Assembly (NCBI RefSeq): GCF_000276665.1
Contig: NW_004955404.1
Coordinates: 35,976,281 to 36,040,280, forward strand
From: Chinchilla lanigera
Lineage: Eukaryota; Chordata; Mammalia; Rodentia; Chinchillidae
DNA length: 64,000 bases
Direction: 5' to 3'
Shown: positions 33,840 through 46,422 of the stretch, one piece after another
Position numbering within the stretch: position 1 is the first letter of the stretch
Layout: each line of letters opens with the position of its first letter
The notes under the pieces: generated by a model
Database searches by the model: none
Told to the model about the DNA's origin: nothing
What the model saw: the letters and a program-made list of their open reading frames with translations, nothing else
Position numbers and translations under genes: made by a program

Positions 33840-36800
33840 TAAGACATATTTTTTGAAAATTTAAAAGTAGTAGAGTATAAAAAATCATAGAAAAGATATT
33901 TTCTGAATATAATGAGTTTAAATTAGAAATCTATAAATCCTATATGGAAAATCAAAAATTATCTAAATGAAAATGAATCATATAAATAAAAATGAATCAG
34001 ATAAATCATGCATCTAAGTCAATGGCTAAATGTAAATTTACAACATAAATGCCGTATATAGAAAAGATAACACTTTCAAATCCATAGTATGAAATTTCAA
34101 CCCAAGAAACAAGAAAAAATGAGCAAATTAAATCCAAAATAAAGCTGATTCATAATTTAATATTTCACAGTAAAAATGGAAAAGTATCTCAAGATTGGAA
34201 ACATAATAGTGATGCCCCTCTTACTATACTGATTCAACACAACATTGGATTTTCTATTTAATGAAATAGGCAAGATAAATAAAAAGTGTAAAGATTTAAC
34301 ATAAAAAATGGACAATAAGCTATCTCTACTTATAGACAGTATGAACATCAGAACAGTCTACTGTTTATCTTAACAGAGTCAACATCTACATATATCCAAG
34401 AACAGGAAAGCTGTCATTACAAAGGCAGTGTATTTAGTCTTTTCTGTTATCTGCACTATGGTCTGAAATTTCATAGATGTTGCAGTCAAAATCAAGAATT
34501 CATTGAACATGAACAAAAACCTGAAGATAAAACTTTACTGAAAATGCTTCTATTAGGGTCTGACTTCTATTAGAAAAAGAAACAGGAAAATGAGGTTTTA
34601 GAAATGAGATTTCTTTGTTATCCGAACAATGCAAGATTTGCAGAATGTCAAGGGAATTCTTTCCTAGGTTCCTTAATAAGAGAGTGAGTCCTGACTAAAA
34701 GTTTTCAATATTGATTACTTTTCATTGTAGATGTCTCCCTGTGCAAACTTATAAAAAAAGAACTTTGAGTTATGTTGCCTAATATTATTGCTTCTCAAAG
34801 ATCTTCACAGTAGTGATATATCCTTCTCTGTAGAAATGTGGGTAACCAAAAGAACCTCCTTTCTGTTTCTGAGGGAATGCTACTTATGAACTATCAGAAG
34901 TACAATCTCACAAATGGAATGCTTTCAGTGATTAAGAATTTATCTGACACTTTTTCTAGGCTTTGAGCTATTTTGCAAAGCTTTGACTTCAGTTATAATG
35001 AGCAAATTGGCGATGTAGTGTCAGCAGTTGCAAGGTGTTATATAAGGGATGACTTTTCCTACCCATCTCTGTAAAAACATATTAGCTAGGCAGCTTTAAA
35101 ATAGATCCACTACAGTTTTGTCTGTTTAAATTTGATCCTCTTGCAATCAGAAGAAGCAGATATGTTCTACAGAAAGCATTTCACAAAATGTTACCAAATA
35201 TTTAGATTAGATATAAGTAGTAATCATCAGTATATATGATGGATGAATAAATTAGTTTTGCTTATGGAAAAATACATAAATCAGATGCAAAAATATATAA
35301 ATCTTTACAGGTTCTTTTTTTGCCTCAGACCTCTATTCATGTTGAGATATTCAGAGACAGATTAGAAGTGACCATACAAAGATATTTAGTCAATCTTTCA
35401 TTGTTTCAGGATTTTATACCTATAACACATGAGTGATTAGAATAGTCATCATTTATTACTTCAACTAATTAGTAATTAAATAGCTAAGTAAATAACTAGT
35501 AAATTAAATAAAATAAGTAAATGACTTAGTAAATAACTAGTATTATAATTAATAAATAGCTCAGTAGGCAATTAGATAACAAAGGAAAGAAAAAAGTGTT
35601 AATATTAATAAGGAAAGATTACATATAAGTTGTATTTTGAAAAGCTTTCACTGACATTAAGGGAAGCAGAATCAAGTCTCTGCATATACATACAACGTTA
35701 TGCATGCTCACACAATTCTATATTGAGTGTATTCACGTAAAAAGCACATGGGATTTTTCTGTGTTAGTCCACCAAGAGTTCAGTTCAGCTTTATCTTTCA
35801 TACTCAGTCTTCACTGTGCAAGCGTTCAACTTAAAAGTCTCTTCTTCAAACAGGCATTCTGTACTTACTAATTCAAAGTATATAACTCCCTGCCCCCGTT
35901 ATTCTTTATGAGTCATTCACCTGTATATGTACAAATTCCAGTCTCCTTCTCTAAATTGTAAGTCCTATCACAACCAGTTTATTCTGTGTTTTGTTACCTT
36001 ATTGACAAGTTATATGATTTATAGTGGACCTAGCAGGTGTCTGTCATGCAAAAAATGCTTTCCTTAACCCCTGCACCTTTTTCAATATCCCTCATTTTAG
36101 AAAAGAGCAGCAGGGCAAAGTTGGGTTCACTCTTTTTCTTTCTCACCCCTCTGCCATGTACTTAGCAAATCTGAATGGCTCTACTTTAAAATATACACAG
36201 TATTTGCATACACACTGTAAAAATGCCATTGGAGCAGTTGTTCTATGTATAATGCCCCATGACTTATGTGCACACCTACCTCACCAGATAAATGTAACAG
36301 CACTGAAGAAAATTTTAGTTCTCATTCTCTGACAAATATTTCCTTTCACAATTGCTTTCCACTTACTGTTTCCTTTCCATCTAATTGCAATTTATATACT
36401 TTGTTAATAGCATTTATCATTTTATTTTTGTATCTAGTCTCTAAAATATAAACTATTATGAATATAACTATTTTTAAAAATATAATTTACTTAGCAACCA
36501 TTAGATCTCAGTGAATAATATTAAGTAAATGTGTAAATTTCCAAAAATTTTATTAAAATGTGGATAAATAAAATAATGCAATTTTTCTGTTTCATTTACC
36601 TTATTAGTATCACTCAGTATGAGCAATTTCTCTTATCATTTCCATGTATTAAAAATTATACTGACACCTAGCACCTCCAACTTGGTTTCCAAAGAAAGAG
36701 ACTGCAGTTCATTGGAGTACAGAAACTTCTAAGAGCTGAGAATACATAAGATTTTCCTGGAATGTTTTATAATGTCAACAGGCAAGAAAGTGCTCAATAA

Positions 36801-37077
36801 GAAAAAGGAACAACAATAGGATATGTCAGTGACACACAGGAGCCAACCACAATTCTCCAAATGTTCAAAGCTAGAATAATGTAAGGGACAAATTAAACTA
36901 AATCAAATTGAACTGTAATCCAAAGTACAAAATAAGTACCCATGAGTCTATAGGGATATAGATAAGTGATTAAACCAATCAAGAAAAGAGCAAAAGCAAA
37001 TTTCCTATGCAAAAGAAATCCAAATAACTTATGTATCTATTCCATCTTCAAGATGGTAGAACAGAGTTCCCCAATTC
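33840..37077. other. unique AT-rich DNA
   Basis: About 3.2 kb without a recognised element. 35,450-35,590 is a very AT-rich run of related TAAATAACTAGTA-like words. The 102-codon + frame at 36,024-36,332 has no family resemblance and starts and ends at no gene-like signal. Confidence 0.55.
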
Positions 37078-37174
37078 TTTTTTTTTTTTTTTTAATTTTG
37101 GTACTGGGAATTGAACTCAGGATCTTTGGCTTGCCAGGCAGGCACTTATGCCACTGAGCTATATCCCCAGCCCA
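37078..37174 (-). mobile_element. ID-family SINE, antisense
   Basis: T-tract, TTTGGTACTGGGAATTGAAC, TTGGCTTGCCAGGCAGGCAC, ending ATATCCCCAGCCC. It is close to consensus. No clear target-site duplication. Confidence 0.93.
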
Positions 37175-37446
37175 GTTCTCAGTTGGAGGTTATACATAAG
37201 GACTTCTTTTCAAGGAATACAGTCTGAAAGGAGAGGAAAAGCTAATGTTATAGTGGAGGAGCTTGATTGATACTACATTAGATGGTGATAAAGGTGATAG
37301 GTCATATTACTACCAGGAATCTTCAATAGAAAATGATAAAAATGACTTTTCACCTTGTTATCAAAACTCATATCTCCTGCCTAATCATCAGACAAACATA
37401 AAAGTTATCAAATGTGAGACATATTTTACCAAAAGTCTTGGGAATA

Positions 37447-37881
37447 TGTTATGGTTTGTTTCTACGTATCTCTCCAAAGCTTCCTGCAGTCATGGGCAAG
37501 GTTTTTCTAAATTAACTGGATCTAACGTGTGTAAATGTAAATTAAGGATATTATATTGGGGTCATGGGTTTATGCTACTGGATTAGTCCACTAACTGGTT
37601 GGTCATAGTTCTGGTTGAGGGTTGCACTGCCCAAAAGGCTTGTAGTTTGGATGAGGTAAAAGGAAAAGGCTGCTGCTGGTGCTGCTGCTGGTGCTTGCTA
37701 TTCTGCTACCTTCTGTTTCCCAAACCATGAAATATTTCTCAAGCCATGAAAAGTTTCTCCTCTGTGATGACTTCCTGCCCTGGAGCCAGCTGACTGTGGA
37801 CTGAAATCTCTATAAACTTTCCTCCTTTAACTTGTGGGCTCCAGGTGTTTTGTATCAGCAATGACAAAAGTAACTAAAACA
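37447..37881 (+). mobile_element. MaLR-type solo LTR, sense, TG...CA with 5-bp TSD
   Basis: It starts TGTTATGGTTTGTTTCTACG and includes AAAAGGCTTGTAGTTTGGAT, a short CTG-rich stretch (37,668-37,700) and TGTGGACTGAAATCTCTATA. It ends AAGTAACTAAAACA, so the LTR is bounded by TG and CA and is 435 bp long. GAATA (37,442-37,446) and GAAGA (37,882-37,886) fit a 5-bp target duplication with one change. It is the same family as the antisense LTR at 25,271. The 107-codon frame at 37,263-37,586 crosses its left edge and is incidental. Confidence 0.8.
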
Positions 37882-38107
37882 GAAGACCTCCCCAAACTAC
37901 TAAAGAAATAAAATACAAAATAATAGTCTGAGAAGTGGCTGAGATGTATCTAAGAAGACATGAGGGTGGCATGTAATGTGGTATACTGGATAAGACTTAG
38001 AAAAAGAAAAAATATAATTTGATAAAAATAAAGAAAACTAAATAAAACATAGATTATAGTCAATGAGAATAGACCAATATTTGTTCATACATTTTCATGA
38101 ATACACT

Positions 38108-38460
38108 TGTTGTTGAATCTTGCTTTTACCCACAAGGTCTATGTGCTAAAGCCTTGGTCCACAATAGTAGTACTATTGAGGAGTGTTGAAGGAGGTGGGT
38201 CTGAGTGAACAGGTTGGGGTCCTGGGGGCCCTGTTCTCCAACGGGGCTGTGGGATGCTGGTCTCTATCTGGATTGTGGCTGCTAGTGAAGGAAAGGGCTG
38301 CCTTTGCTTTATTATCTCACCATGAGGCACTGCATACCACAGTCCCAACACTCTGGAATGACTGACTATGGACTTCTTCCTCTAAAACACTGAATGAAAA
38401 GCTTTTACACTTTTAATGGAGTCTCAGGCAATTTGTTGTAACAAAAAGCTGATGAATACA
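38108..38460 (+). mobile_element. MaLR-type solo LTR, sense, different subtype
   Basis: GC-rich, about 350 bp. It begins near TGTTGTTGAATCTTGC and contains GGTGGGTCTGAGTGAACAGG and CTCACCATGAGGCACTGCAT. GACTATGGACTTCTTCC follows, and it ends GCTGATGAATACA. The general MaLR layout is clear but its body differs from the 37,447 element, so it is another family. Confidence 0.7.
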
Positions 38461-41400
38461 GGTGTCATGCACAATGTACCATAGTAATAAGCGGAAAAAT
38501 GAATGTAATTATATGAACATAACACAAGCTACACAACTTAAAAAAAAAAAAAAAACATTTACGGCAATCACAGTTTTTCCATCATTAGTTACTAGAGGAA
38601 ATTCAGGGCCAGCCTTAAATGCAGAGTCCGTCACTTTACAAATAAACTGAGGTTAAAAGAACATCCAAAACTACTTTATTGTCCTTAATATACTTTTAAT
38701 TTCTAAGCATTCTTGTGTCATACAGAATGTAGTTTTGACATATTTGTTCATGTCAATGACAGAATATCCTGTAGTGAAAGAATACTAGGTAGCAATTTTG
38801 CTAAAGTGATAGGAGACGAAAGTTTAGAAACTGATATTATTTGAAGCAGGAAAAAGTGTATCTATGTGCTATTTATTAACCAAATGATATTCTTCTATGC
38901 TTTTTCTCACAGTAATTTCATAAAGTTTGTTAGTGTTTCTTATTATTTTGAAGTAGAAGGACAATATTCTAGTGTATTTTGGGGAAATTCATTATTGTTT
39001 AAACTGTACACACAGGAATTACAACACTTCTTTTTTTAAGGTCAAATGCACTTTATGCTGCATTCTCTGTCATTAGTATGAGTAGGCAGAGCTGTTAGAA
39101 AATCACCTCTGTCCTTCAGAGTTTTGTATCAGATGTCTATTTACATTGACCATAGAGATGGGACCACAGTGTAACATTTGACTAAGGAAATGACTTGTTC
39201 ATTTTTCCTTCATCCTTGGAGAATTGTTTTGTTGTCTTGTATTGGCAGGAGAGGAGAAAGCTGACAAGATAATATTGAACCATACTCAAGCCAGTTAGTT
39301 TGGGTCATTAGCATTTGTGCCAAGCAGCAGTTTCACATTTGGCTTTCAAACAAAGTCACTTCTTCTAAACTCTTCTTGCCAAATCTCCTTAAAATTTGTC
39401 ATCCTCTTCATCATCATCATCATCCCTTCAACATGGTGGCAATGTCACTGTAATAAGACTTCTATAGTTTGAAAGTTTACACTGCAAATAGGACAATTAA
39501 TCAAAATATATATAATTAAGCCCAAGAGATATTTTGAAATTTTACAGTAACTCATTTTAATAAAGTTTTCATCAACTGAAGCCTGTAATTTGTTTATCAG
39601 GTAGGTTTTTAGTTATTTAACATGTATATAAATTAACATGTATATAAATAACATGTATATAAATAACATGTATATAAATTTAACATGTATATAAATTTTT
39701 TAAGATAGCATGCAGCATGTTCTTGAAATCTTATTGGAACATTTCAATTTTCTACAAGATTTTTCTGACTTGATTTATGGATTTAGTTTCAACAGGAGAT
39801 AGACATTTGTGAAGTTGAAAGCCTATTAATATTTAAGATCAGGAGGTTGTTTGTTTTTAAAACTGCTGTATAAAAACTTCTTAAAGCCAAAGGAGTTGCA
39901 ATTAGCACAATGATTCACAAAACTTGGCAAGCAGTATATTAATCTGTTTGTCAATGTACCAAATTGCATCCAAACCTCTACGCCAAGACATTAATTCATT
40001 TGTTCTTGCAGTGATCTCTTTTAATTTGTCCTATTGTCAGGAATAAATCTGTTAGCATCTAACAGATCCTGGTGAGGTGAACAACAGTAGCATTCTAACT
40101 TTGGCACATCTGGGTGATAAAGCACTGAGTGTCTCATTCATCCTACCCATTCATTGCTTTTCAAAGTTACATTATGATGATTGGAGAATGCACATAGCTG
40201 TATCATTTTGCACATATTTTAGGATTTTATTGTTCATTTTATAGGTACTGCTAATTACTATTCTATTTACAACCATTCTCCAAAGAAGTTCACCATTTAG
40301 TGTGTTAAATAATTCTTCAAGATTAAATACCATTTGGTGGCTTAAATACTATTAATGATCAACATAGAAGACAGTCCACTTATATTTCTTTTGGATTTAT
40401 TGATATATCTGAACAATTCAAAGCACATTTCAAATTTTTAAGTTATTTAGATTTACTTATCTTCTTATTCATTCATCACATGCACATTTCTTTAGTGCCT
40501 TAGAGCTGATAGTCATTAATAATCTTTTAATCAGTGTGTCTTCAGAAAGTTTTAAAGACCAAATAGAAAGGCAGTAATTAAGCCTTAGACTGCCTGGAGT
40601 GAAAATTTTTCACTACATTTTTCCTCTGTCAGAAAAACCTTGGAAAGATATTATATGTACCATCTTCCAATGTACTAATTTTTTTCAGGCTGTGGTCATC
40701 TAAAATGAGTAAAATAAAAAATCGTACACATACTTGTTTCTTATGTGACACTACAGTGATTATTACTGGTTACATGACAGTATCATGAAGAACTTTGATA
40801 CAGTCATAATATAGGCAGAGACCATCATGAGCACGGAAAATAGGAATAATAGGCCCTTACCTATTACTTATTTATCTTTCTGGGACAGTAACAGAAATAA
40901 AAGGCACTTTTGTTATGAACAGTATTCTTCACTTGGGCCTAAAGATGCTGAATAGGTAACTAAAAGCAGAACAAAAATTATTTTGCATCCTTCATTACCT
41001 TAAAACTTGGGGTCAAACACCTTTTCAGCTCTGCGTATAAGTATGCAAATCATTTAAGAGGCATCTTTCTAAAAGTTGACAAAACAAGGCTGATTAGTCA
41101 AGTTTACATAATCTCCCTTTGACTGAGAACACCAGGATGGAGGATTTTCAAGGACTTCCACCCAAGCCCTGAAGTCTCCAGCCATTGTTCTAAACCTGTG
41201 ATCACAGGGAGTCCAAGAACAACAGAGTTCTAGCTGGATGAGCTAGCTCACCACAGACAGAGATAATCCTTTCCTGGAAAGACCACCAAAACAGTTTCAG
41301 GGCTATGCCACTGTGATAATGATCAATCCAACCTGTCTACCATCTAATCCTTGAAAAGTGATCTTGGGATTTGTGGATCTGAACTCCTTTTATGAGTATG

Positions 41401-44238
41401 TAACCCCTCCAGCTACCTAAACTGAGTTGTATCCTATTTTCCCTCTAACTTTTCAAAATTAATCCTTTTTCCCCTCTAAATATGTGTTTTAGTTTTAATT
41501 TATATTTTTTTCTAAAGCCAGGACACAAGCTAGCTGGCCACAGTTTGTTGTGGCTAACGTTTCACACAAATAAAGAGGCAATTACAATTATTCAACATTT
41601 ATAATACATAAAATGCAAATGTACTTTGGCCTGCAACATTTCTTTATACTAACATAAAAATCAGTGTTTGACCAACATAGCTACACTTCAGAATTTTTGT
41701 CGAACTTTTAAAAACATAAAGATGACGAGGTGTAGTTCTGTGGAATTAAACTTTGAAAAGGAATTAAACAGCAGGTAAGAAAATAAATAGCATCGAAACA
41801 AAAGTTGCACAAAAGTCAAGCAAGAAAATAAGACCTGCTTCAAAGCAGGAACGGAGAAAAATTGAACTTATCTCCATTGAAACAAAGGGTAGTAGAATTT
41901 TAGCTGCTGGTGTGCAGATAATTTGACTTCATCTCTGAGTGCTCACTGGGCTTACCCAAAGGAAAAGTAAACTTTACCATGATGTCTATTCATGACAAGT
42001 AATAGTTTCATCACATCTGGACGAAAGAACCCACCAAAGGTAGCCTCTTACCACCCCCACCCCCATTTGGAAAACAGGGGTACTCTCTTCGGGTATGGCT
42101 CTTTAACAGTCTTGAGAAAGAAATTTCTGGATTGGAAAATTGTTGAGAGATGTTCTAAAAGATTTACATCTGAAAACTGTCAGGGAGACATTTGCGATGA
42201 GAAATGTTCCAGCAATGGTATGTGTAAAGGGGAGTCATGAAGAGACTTCTTGAAAGTTCAGGCAAGTTTGGGAATCTTATGACAGCCTGCAAGATAGCTA
42301 GAGACTCTCAGATGAATCTGATGAGTAGGAAGACTTGTGGACTGACTCTTTTAGAGCATATTCATAGGATGGTTTTCTGAAAATAGATTCAGATTTTCAA
42401 AGACAAGAAAGAGTGAACAGTAGGAGAGAAGGGACATAGAACAGGAAAGATTGGTAAATCCTTTTTACCAATTTCTACTACCAAAAGGCAAAGTTGACCT
42501 GCTCTTAAAGGTGGGCTGATTTCAAGGGAACTAGAAACATTACTTTGCTGTCAGCACATACCTCCTAATTCAAATTTCTGAGGGCCTGAAAACACACATA
42601 GAATTTTGCTTTTCTTAGTGACCCCCAATACTTGCTAAGGTCACAATATCAGGTCCAATCAGCTATTTATTTCCTTCATGTAGTGAACTGATTAGATTAT
42701 TTTTGAGAAGATTTTTTGAGTAAATATGTAGACAGAACACAGTACTGTACAGGTAAATAAAGAGTACATTGGAATAGCAATAGAATGCCTAAAGAGGAGG
42801 CCAAGAGAATTCAGTTAGAATTGCATATTGTAGTTTGCACATACTGTTATAGCATTTGAGTAGCTGTCTCTGCTAGTTACGTATCACATCATACAAGTTG
42901 TTAGTAAGTGTGACATAAAATCCCTACGGCGAAGGTTTTATACACTGAACGCCTTTGCCATAGCCACTGTGAAAAGAAAAAAATCCTTTATTACATTTTG
43001 ACTCAGCATGTGGGAAACTCTCAATTGCATTCCCAGGAATGATGCAAAACAAAACTCATTACATTCCTTATTACAGTGAGCTCTCAGCAATTCTTATAGC
43101 TTCCTGCATTAGAATGCAATCCATCCAACACTTTGATCTGTGTCCCCATTTACCTAGTAAGGGTTAAGACAAAATGACAAGTGAAGCATCGTTCCTGCTT
43201 TTCTGAATGCAGAAAATGTACTTACAAATGTAAATATGTGGAGTTACTATGGTCATACTACTAAAAAATATAGAAAAAAGATTTTATTTTTGATTTGAGA
43301 ATTTCCTTTAATGAAAATTCAACATGGGTGGATCTTTTCTTAGAAGTAAAGGGGTATAGAACACTGTAATCAGAAGAAATATAGCAGGCAGATCAAGCCA
43401 AGAGATTATGTTCTCTCAAAAGGAAGAGGATTTCTCTAAAGAATATTTGCTCTTTAGCAGTTTTTTTATTGCAATAGAGTTAAACCCTGTCTTTTAGTGC
43501 TTCAGTTATCAGACATTTGAAGAGGATTAGCAGAAAGTTCAAACTCTTGAACTACACGGTAGGGGAAACAGCACAGACTTTTGCAATTATAAAGCACTGG
43601 TTAGATTACTGGGTGTATCATTTATAGGCAGATGCCCTTAAGGTAAATTCCTTAATCTGTCATTTTTCTTTTGTTAAAAAATACTATCATATTTTTTGCT
43701 TTCACACTATTGTGACAATTAAATATAAAATGTAGGTACAGGCTTCAGTAAGGTGACTGGCACAGTCAGAGATAGTTCAAAAATTTGTTCTGTCCTTTGG
43801 CTATTGAGTAATTCAGAGCCTAAAAGCTTTGAGGTGGCATATCTGGAATGAACCTTGATGCACTTTCCCTAAATCATACTGTGCCAGAGGCTGTTCTACC
43901 CTACAGGAAGCTACTTTCAGTTTACCTGTGGTTAATAAAAATGTACTTATGGAAAAAATGACTTAAAGACTGATATTTAATGTTCTTTCATCCAAAGGAG
44001 AAGGTTTCATTCTTATAAGGACTTTAGCTCTGCAAATGGCTATTAGCATATGTTTAACTGTTAAATTGTATAGAGTTGTAATCCACTGAATATCCTATAT
44101 TAAGATAAAAATAAATTTATATTTTACAAATTATGTCATTTGTTTATTTAAATAATGCTCTACGAAAAATAGTTTGAAATATTATTTGAAAATACAAGAT
44201 TATATGATTATTTTAAAGCCATCAGAGTAAGAATATTT
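38461..44238. other. longest repeat-poor stretch of the window
   Basis: About 5.8 kb with no SINE or young LINE that I can see. It includes the small tandem array at 39,619 and a (CAT)n run at 39,406-39,425. A GC-richer unclassified block at 41,030-41,470 might be an old LTR. The 82-codon + frame at 41,992-42,240 has no family signature. SINE depletion over this length is compatible with conserved non-coding DNA or with chance. Confidence 0.5.
39619..39697. repeat. five-copy 15-17-bp tandem repeat
   Basis: AACATGTATATAAAT begins at 39,619, 39,635, 39,650, 39,665 and 39,682, with zero to two extra T between units. ACATGT and TATATA make each unit partly self-complementary. Confidence 0.93.
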
Positions 44239-44322
44239 TTTACTGTTTTGATACTGGGAATTGCACTCAGGACCTTGTCCTTGCCAGACAGGCACTGTGC
44301 CACTGATCTATCTCCACAGCCC
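44239..44322 (-). mobile_element. ID-family SINE, antisense, tail lost
   Basis: TACTGTTTTGATACTGGGAA, TTGCACTCAGGACCTTGTCC, then CACTGATCTATCTCCACAGC. CAGAGTAAGA (44,223-44,232) and CAGGGTAAGA (44,323-44,332) are a 10-bp target-site duplication with one mismatch. Confidence 0.9.
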
Positions 44323-44522
44323 CAGGGTAAGATTTATTGTGAGCAATATATACTAAAATTTCTACATTTTACTTTCCTAAAGGATTCTACCTAACATTTT
44401 TAAAACATTTGCATCTCATATATGGTGAAAAGGCAATGGTCAGTTCTTTGGAACTCAATAAACTAACCATTTACTTACAGTAAAATAGAATAGATGATCT
44501 AATATCATGGAGTATGTAATAT

Positions 44523-44567
44523 GTGCCTGGCAAGCATGATGCCTTGAGTTCGATTCCCAGTACCAAA
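44523..44567 (+). mobile_element. ID-family SINE fragment, sense, 5'-truncated
   Basis: GTGCCTGGCAAGCATGATGC and GAGTTCGATTCCCAGTACC cover the second half of an ID including the B box. There is no A-box half and almost no tail. Confidence 0.75.
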
Positions 44568-45164
44568 TATGATGATCCAAGCTCCAGAGTGTAGGGTTCT
44601 TCAAATGATTTCAGTGCATAGATCTTTTTCTACTGCCACCTAGCAAAACTGGAGAAGGAAGGGGTATTCTTTTCCTTAAAAAACTGACTGTAGTAGCTTT
44701 CTCTCAGTCACTTCATCACTGGTGTGCCCGTGAGGAAGCCGCACGTTATTTGTAATGACCCCAGGAAGTTATTACATCAAGGTATTCAGGACAAATCATA
44801 TTTTCATAAAGTGATTTCTTTAAATGGAGAAGAAAATGGGCTGTCAATCACAAGTCAGTTAATGTACAGCTTTGACTCATTTCTTTCAGAAATCTATTTA
44901 TTTTCCTAAAGGCCCACTGCTTTTATTTTAAAGAGAAATTGATTTGTCCTTCTGATACAAATCTGAATCCTCACATTTACCATCCTCTATTTTCTTTCTC
45001 AAGTAATTTTTAATAGAGTTCATATTATAGTATCTTTATTTTTAAATCTTGCCTATTTAGAAGATTCAGAAAACACACACACATACATATAGACTCTGAA
45101 AAATTTATTGTCCATGTGACAGTACCCAAAAAATTAAAATTTAAAATATATAAAATAAGAATTT
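44568..45164. other. unique DNA
   Basis: Nothing recognised. The 61-codon + frame at 44,724-44,909 has no family signature. Confidence 0.55.
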
Positions 45165-45784
45165 TCAGTCACTGGCTCTCAAGCAACACAGGAGAACTGC
45201 ATCTCAGAAAAAAGAAACCTAAAGAAAAATCAACACTGAGACTGTAGTATTTTACTGCTTGAGGAAGCATTACAGACCTAAGCCACAGAGGGAAACAGGT
45301 GGAGTCCCAGGAGCTGCCTGAGATGCAGTGAAGGTCACAGAGGACAGGAAGTTCAGAGTGGCTTGCATTATCACAGCCCAGTAGGTGAGCATAGAACTGA
45401 CACCGGATACCTAAAATAATCACCTTGGAGTGTCCAGCAAGGTATAGATGCCTTTCTGTGCATGAAGAGGATACCAGGGGCCAATCACTCAAAAAGTGCA
45501 AAGCAAAAATTTCTCTGAGCTCAAGGGAGAACTGGAAAATGTCTGTATTAGCACCAGACAGAGGGGAGACCTTGTAGTTCATGGAGCATCAAAGATGTTC
45601 ATCAGGAGTCTAGAACAGTCCTAAAGATTCAGGCAAGTATTATAGAGCTAAAAAACACATGGAGTCCATACCCCCAAAAAAACCAAAAAAGGCAAAAGAA
45701 AAAGAGAAAAACCTAATGTAACGAAAATAAGTGTACAAAAATCTACATCTATCATCTGAGTTGAACACCCTTCTCAATAAATGA
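45165..45784 (+). mobile_element. probable L1 5'UTR fragment, sense
   Basis: A GC-richer block with CAGAGGGAAACAGGTGGAGT, GACAGAGGGGAGACCTTGTA and CATGGAGCATCAAAGATG, ending in an A-rich run. This resembles the 5'UTR of older mammalian L1 families. The 137-codon - strand frame at 45,169-45,582 runs against this orientation and has no homology cue. Assignment is by general resemblance only. Confidence 0.4.
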
Positions 45785-45847
45785 TTGTCATGGTTAACTG
45801 ACCGTGTCAACCTGAGTAAGAATCACCCAACTAAATTGGAGCACCAT

Positions 45848-46202
45848 TCGGATTTGTGTGAAAGGGAAACAAACAGCAAAAAGGGAAGGAACAACTGGAA
45901 TGACAGAAAGGAGAAAAGAAAGAAGGGAGGGAAAAATATATATGTATATACAAAGATAGCTGGGATAATTATGCCACTGATTTCTATTGGTTTATGGAGA
46001 GGAGAAGTTAATGCTTAACTTTTTTTCTTTTTTTGACAAATTTTGCACTCATATCTGGTAATACAGACAATTAATTTGAAGACAACAATATGCAATATAA
46101 CAATGATTATCGAATTTCTATCATCTTGTTTAGTGAAATTATGTATCATTTTTAATGTTTTTTATTATTTTTTTATTCTCTTTAAAAAATAAAATAAATA
46201 AA
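45848..46202 (+). mobile_element. L1 3'UTR insertion (heavily 5'-truncated) with perfect 16-bp TSD
   Basis: About 355 bp. GGAACAACTGGAATGACAG, AAGATAGCTGGGATAATTAT, TTGAAGACAACAATATGCAA and an A-rich AAAATAAATAAATAAAT tail match the 3'UTR of the L1 at 8.9-9.2 kb in order. TAAATTGGAGCACCAT flanks it exactly (45,832-45,847 and 46,203-46,218). It contains no ORF2. A typical short L1 insertion of the recently active subfamily. Confidence 0.92.
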
Positions 46203-46307
46203 TAAATTGGAGCACCATAGTTCTGGTGTGATTTGAGGGGATTTACTGAAGATAGAAGATGTACCGAGGGCAGCTTGTCCTCTGAATGATATAAAAGGGA
46301 ACTGAAG

Positions 46308-46422
46308 GGGCTGGGGATTTAGCTCAGCGGCAAAGCACCTGCCTGGCAAGCGCAAGGTCGTGAGTTCGGTTCCTGGTACCGGAGAAAAACAAAAAAAAAA
46401 CAAAAAAAAAACAACAACAAAA
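46308..46422 (+). mobile_element. full-length young ID SINE with perfect 15-bp TSD
   Basis: The best model of the family in the window. It has GGGGCTGGGGATTTAGCTCA at the start, A-box region TAGCTCAGCGG (46,320-46,330), GCCTGGCAAGCGCAAGGTCG, B-box region GAGTTCGGTTCC (46,362-46,373), GGTACCGG, then a long A-rich tail with C interruptions. AAAAGGGAACTGAAG flanks it exactly (46,293-46,307 and 46,423-46,437). It inserted into the old repeat at 45.8-46.6 kb. Confidence 0.98.

Noticed and set aside
36024..36332. 102-codon frame on +
   Set aside because: No family resemblance, no codon or splice context; an expected length by chance somewhere in 64 kb.
37668..37700. CTG-rich trinucleotide run
   Set aside because: It is short and interrupted, and part of the LTR body (the sister LTR at 25.5 kb has a similar CTGCTG stretch); not an expanded triplet locus.
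39619..39697. regularly spaced repeats, considered as a CRISPR array
   Set aside because: Units abut each other with no spacers, in mammalian DNA. It is a simple minisatellite.
45169..45582. 137-codon open frame on -
   Set aside because: It lies antisense to probable L1 5'UTR, has no homology cue, and no promoter or splice context.
46308..46380. tRNA-like sequence with A and B boxes
   Set aside because: It is the body of an ID SINE (tRNA-Ala-derived) with A-rich tail and TSD, not a tRNA gene; the same holds for the other ID copies.
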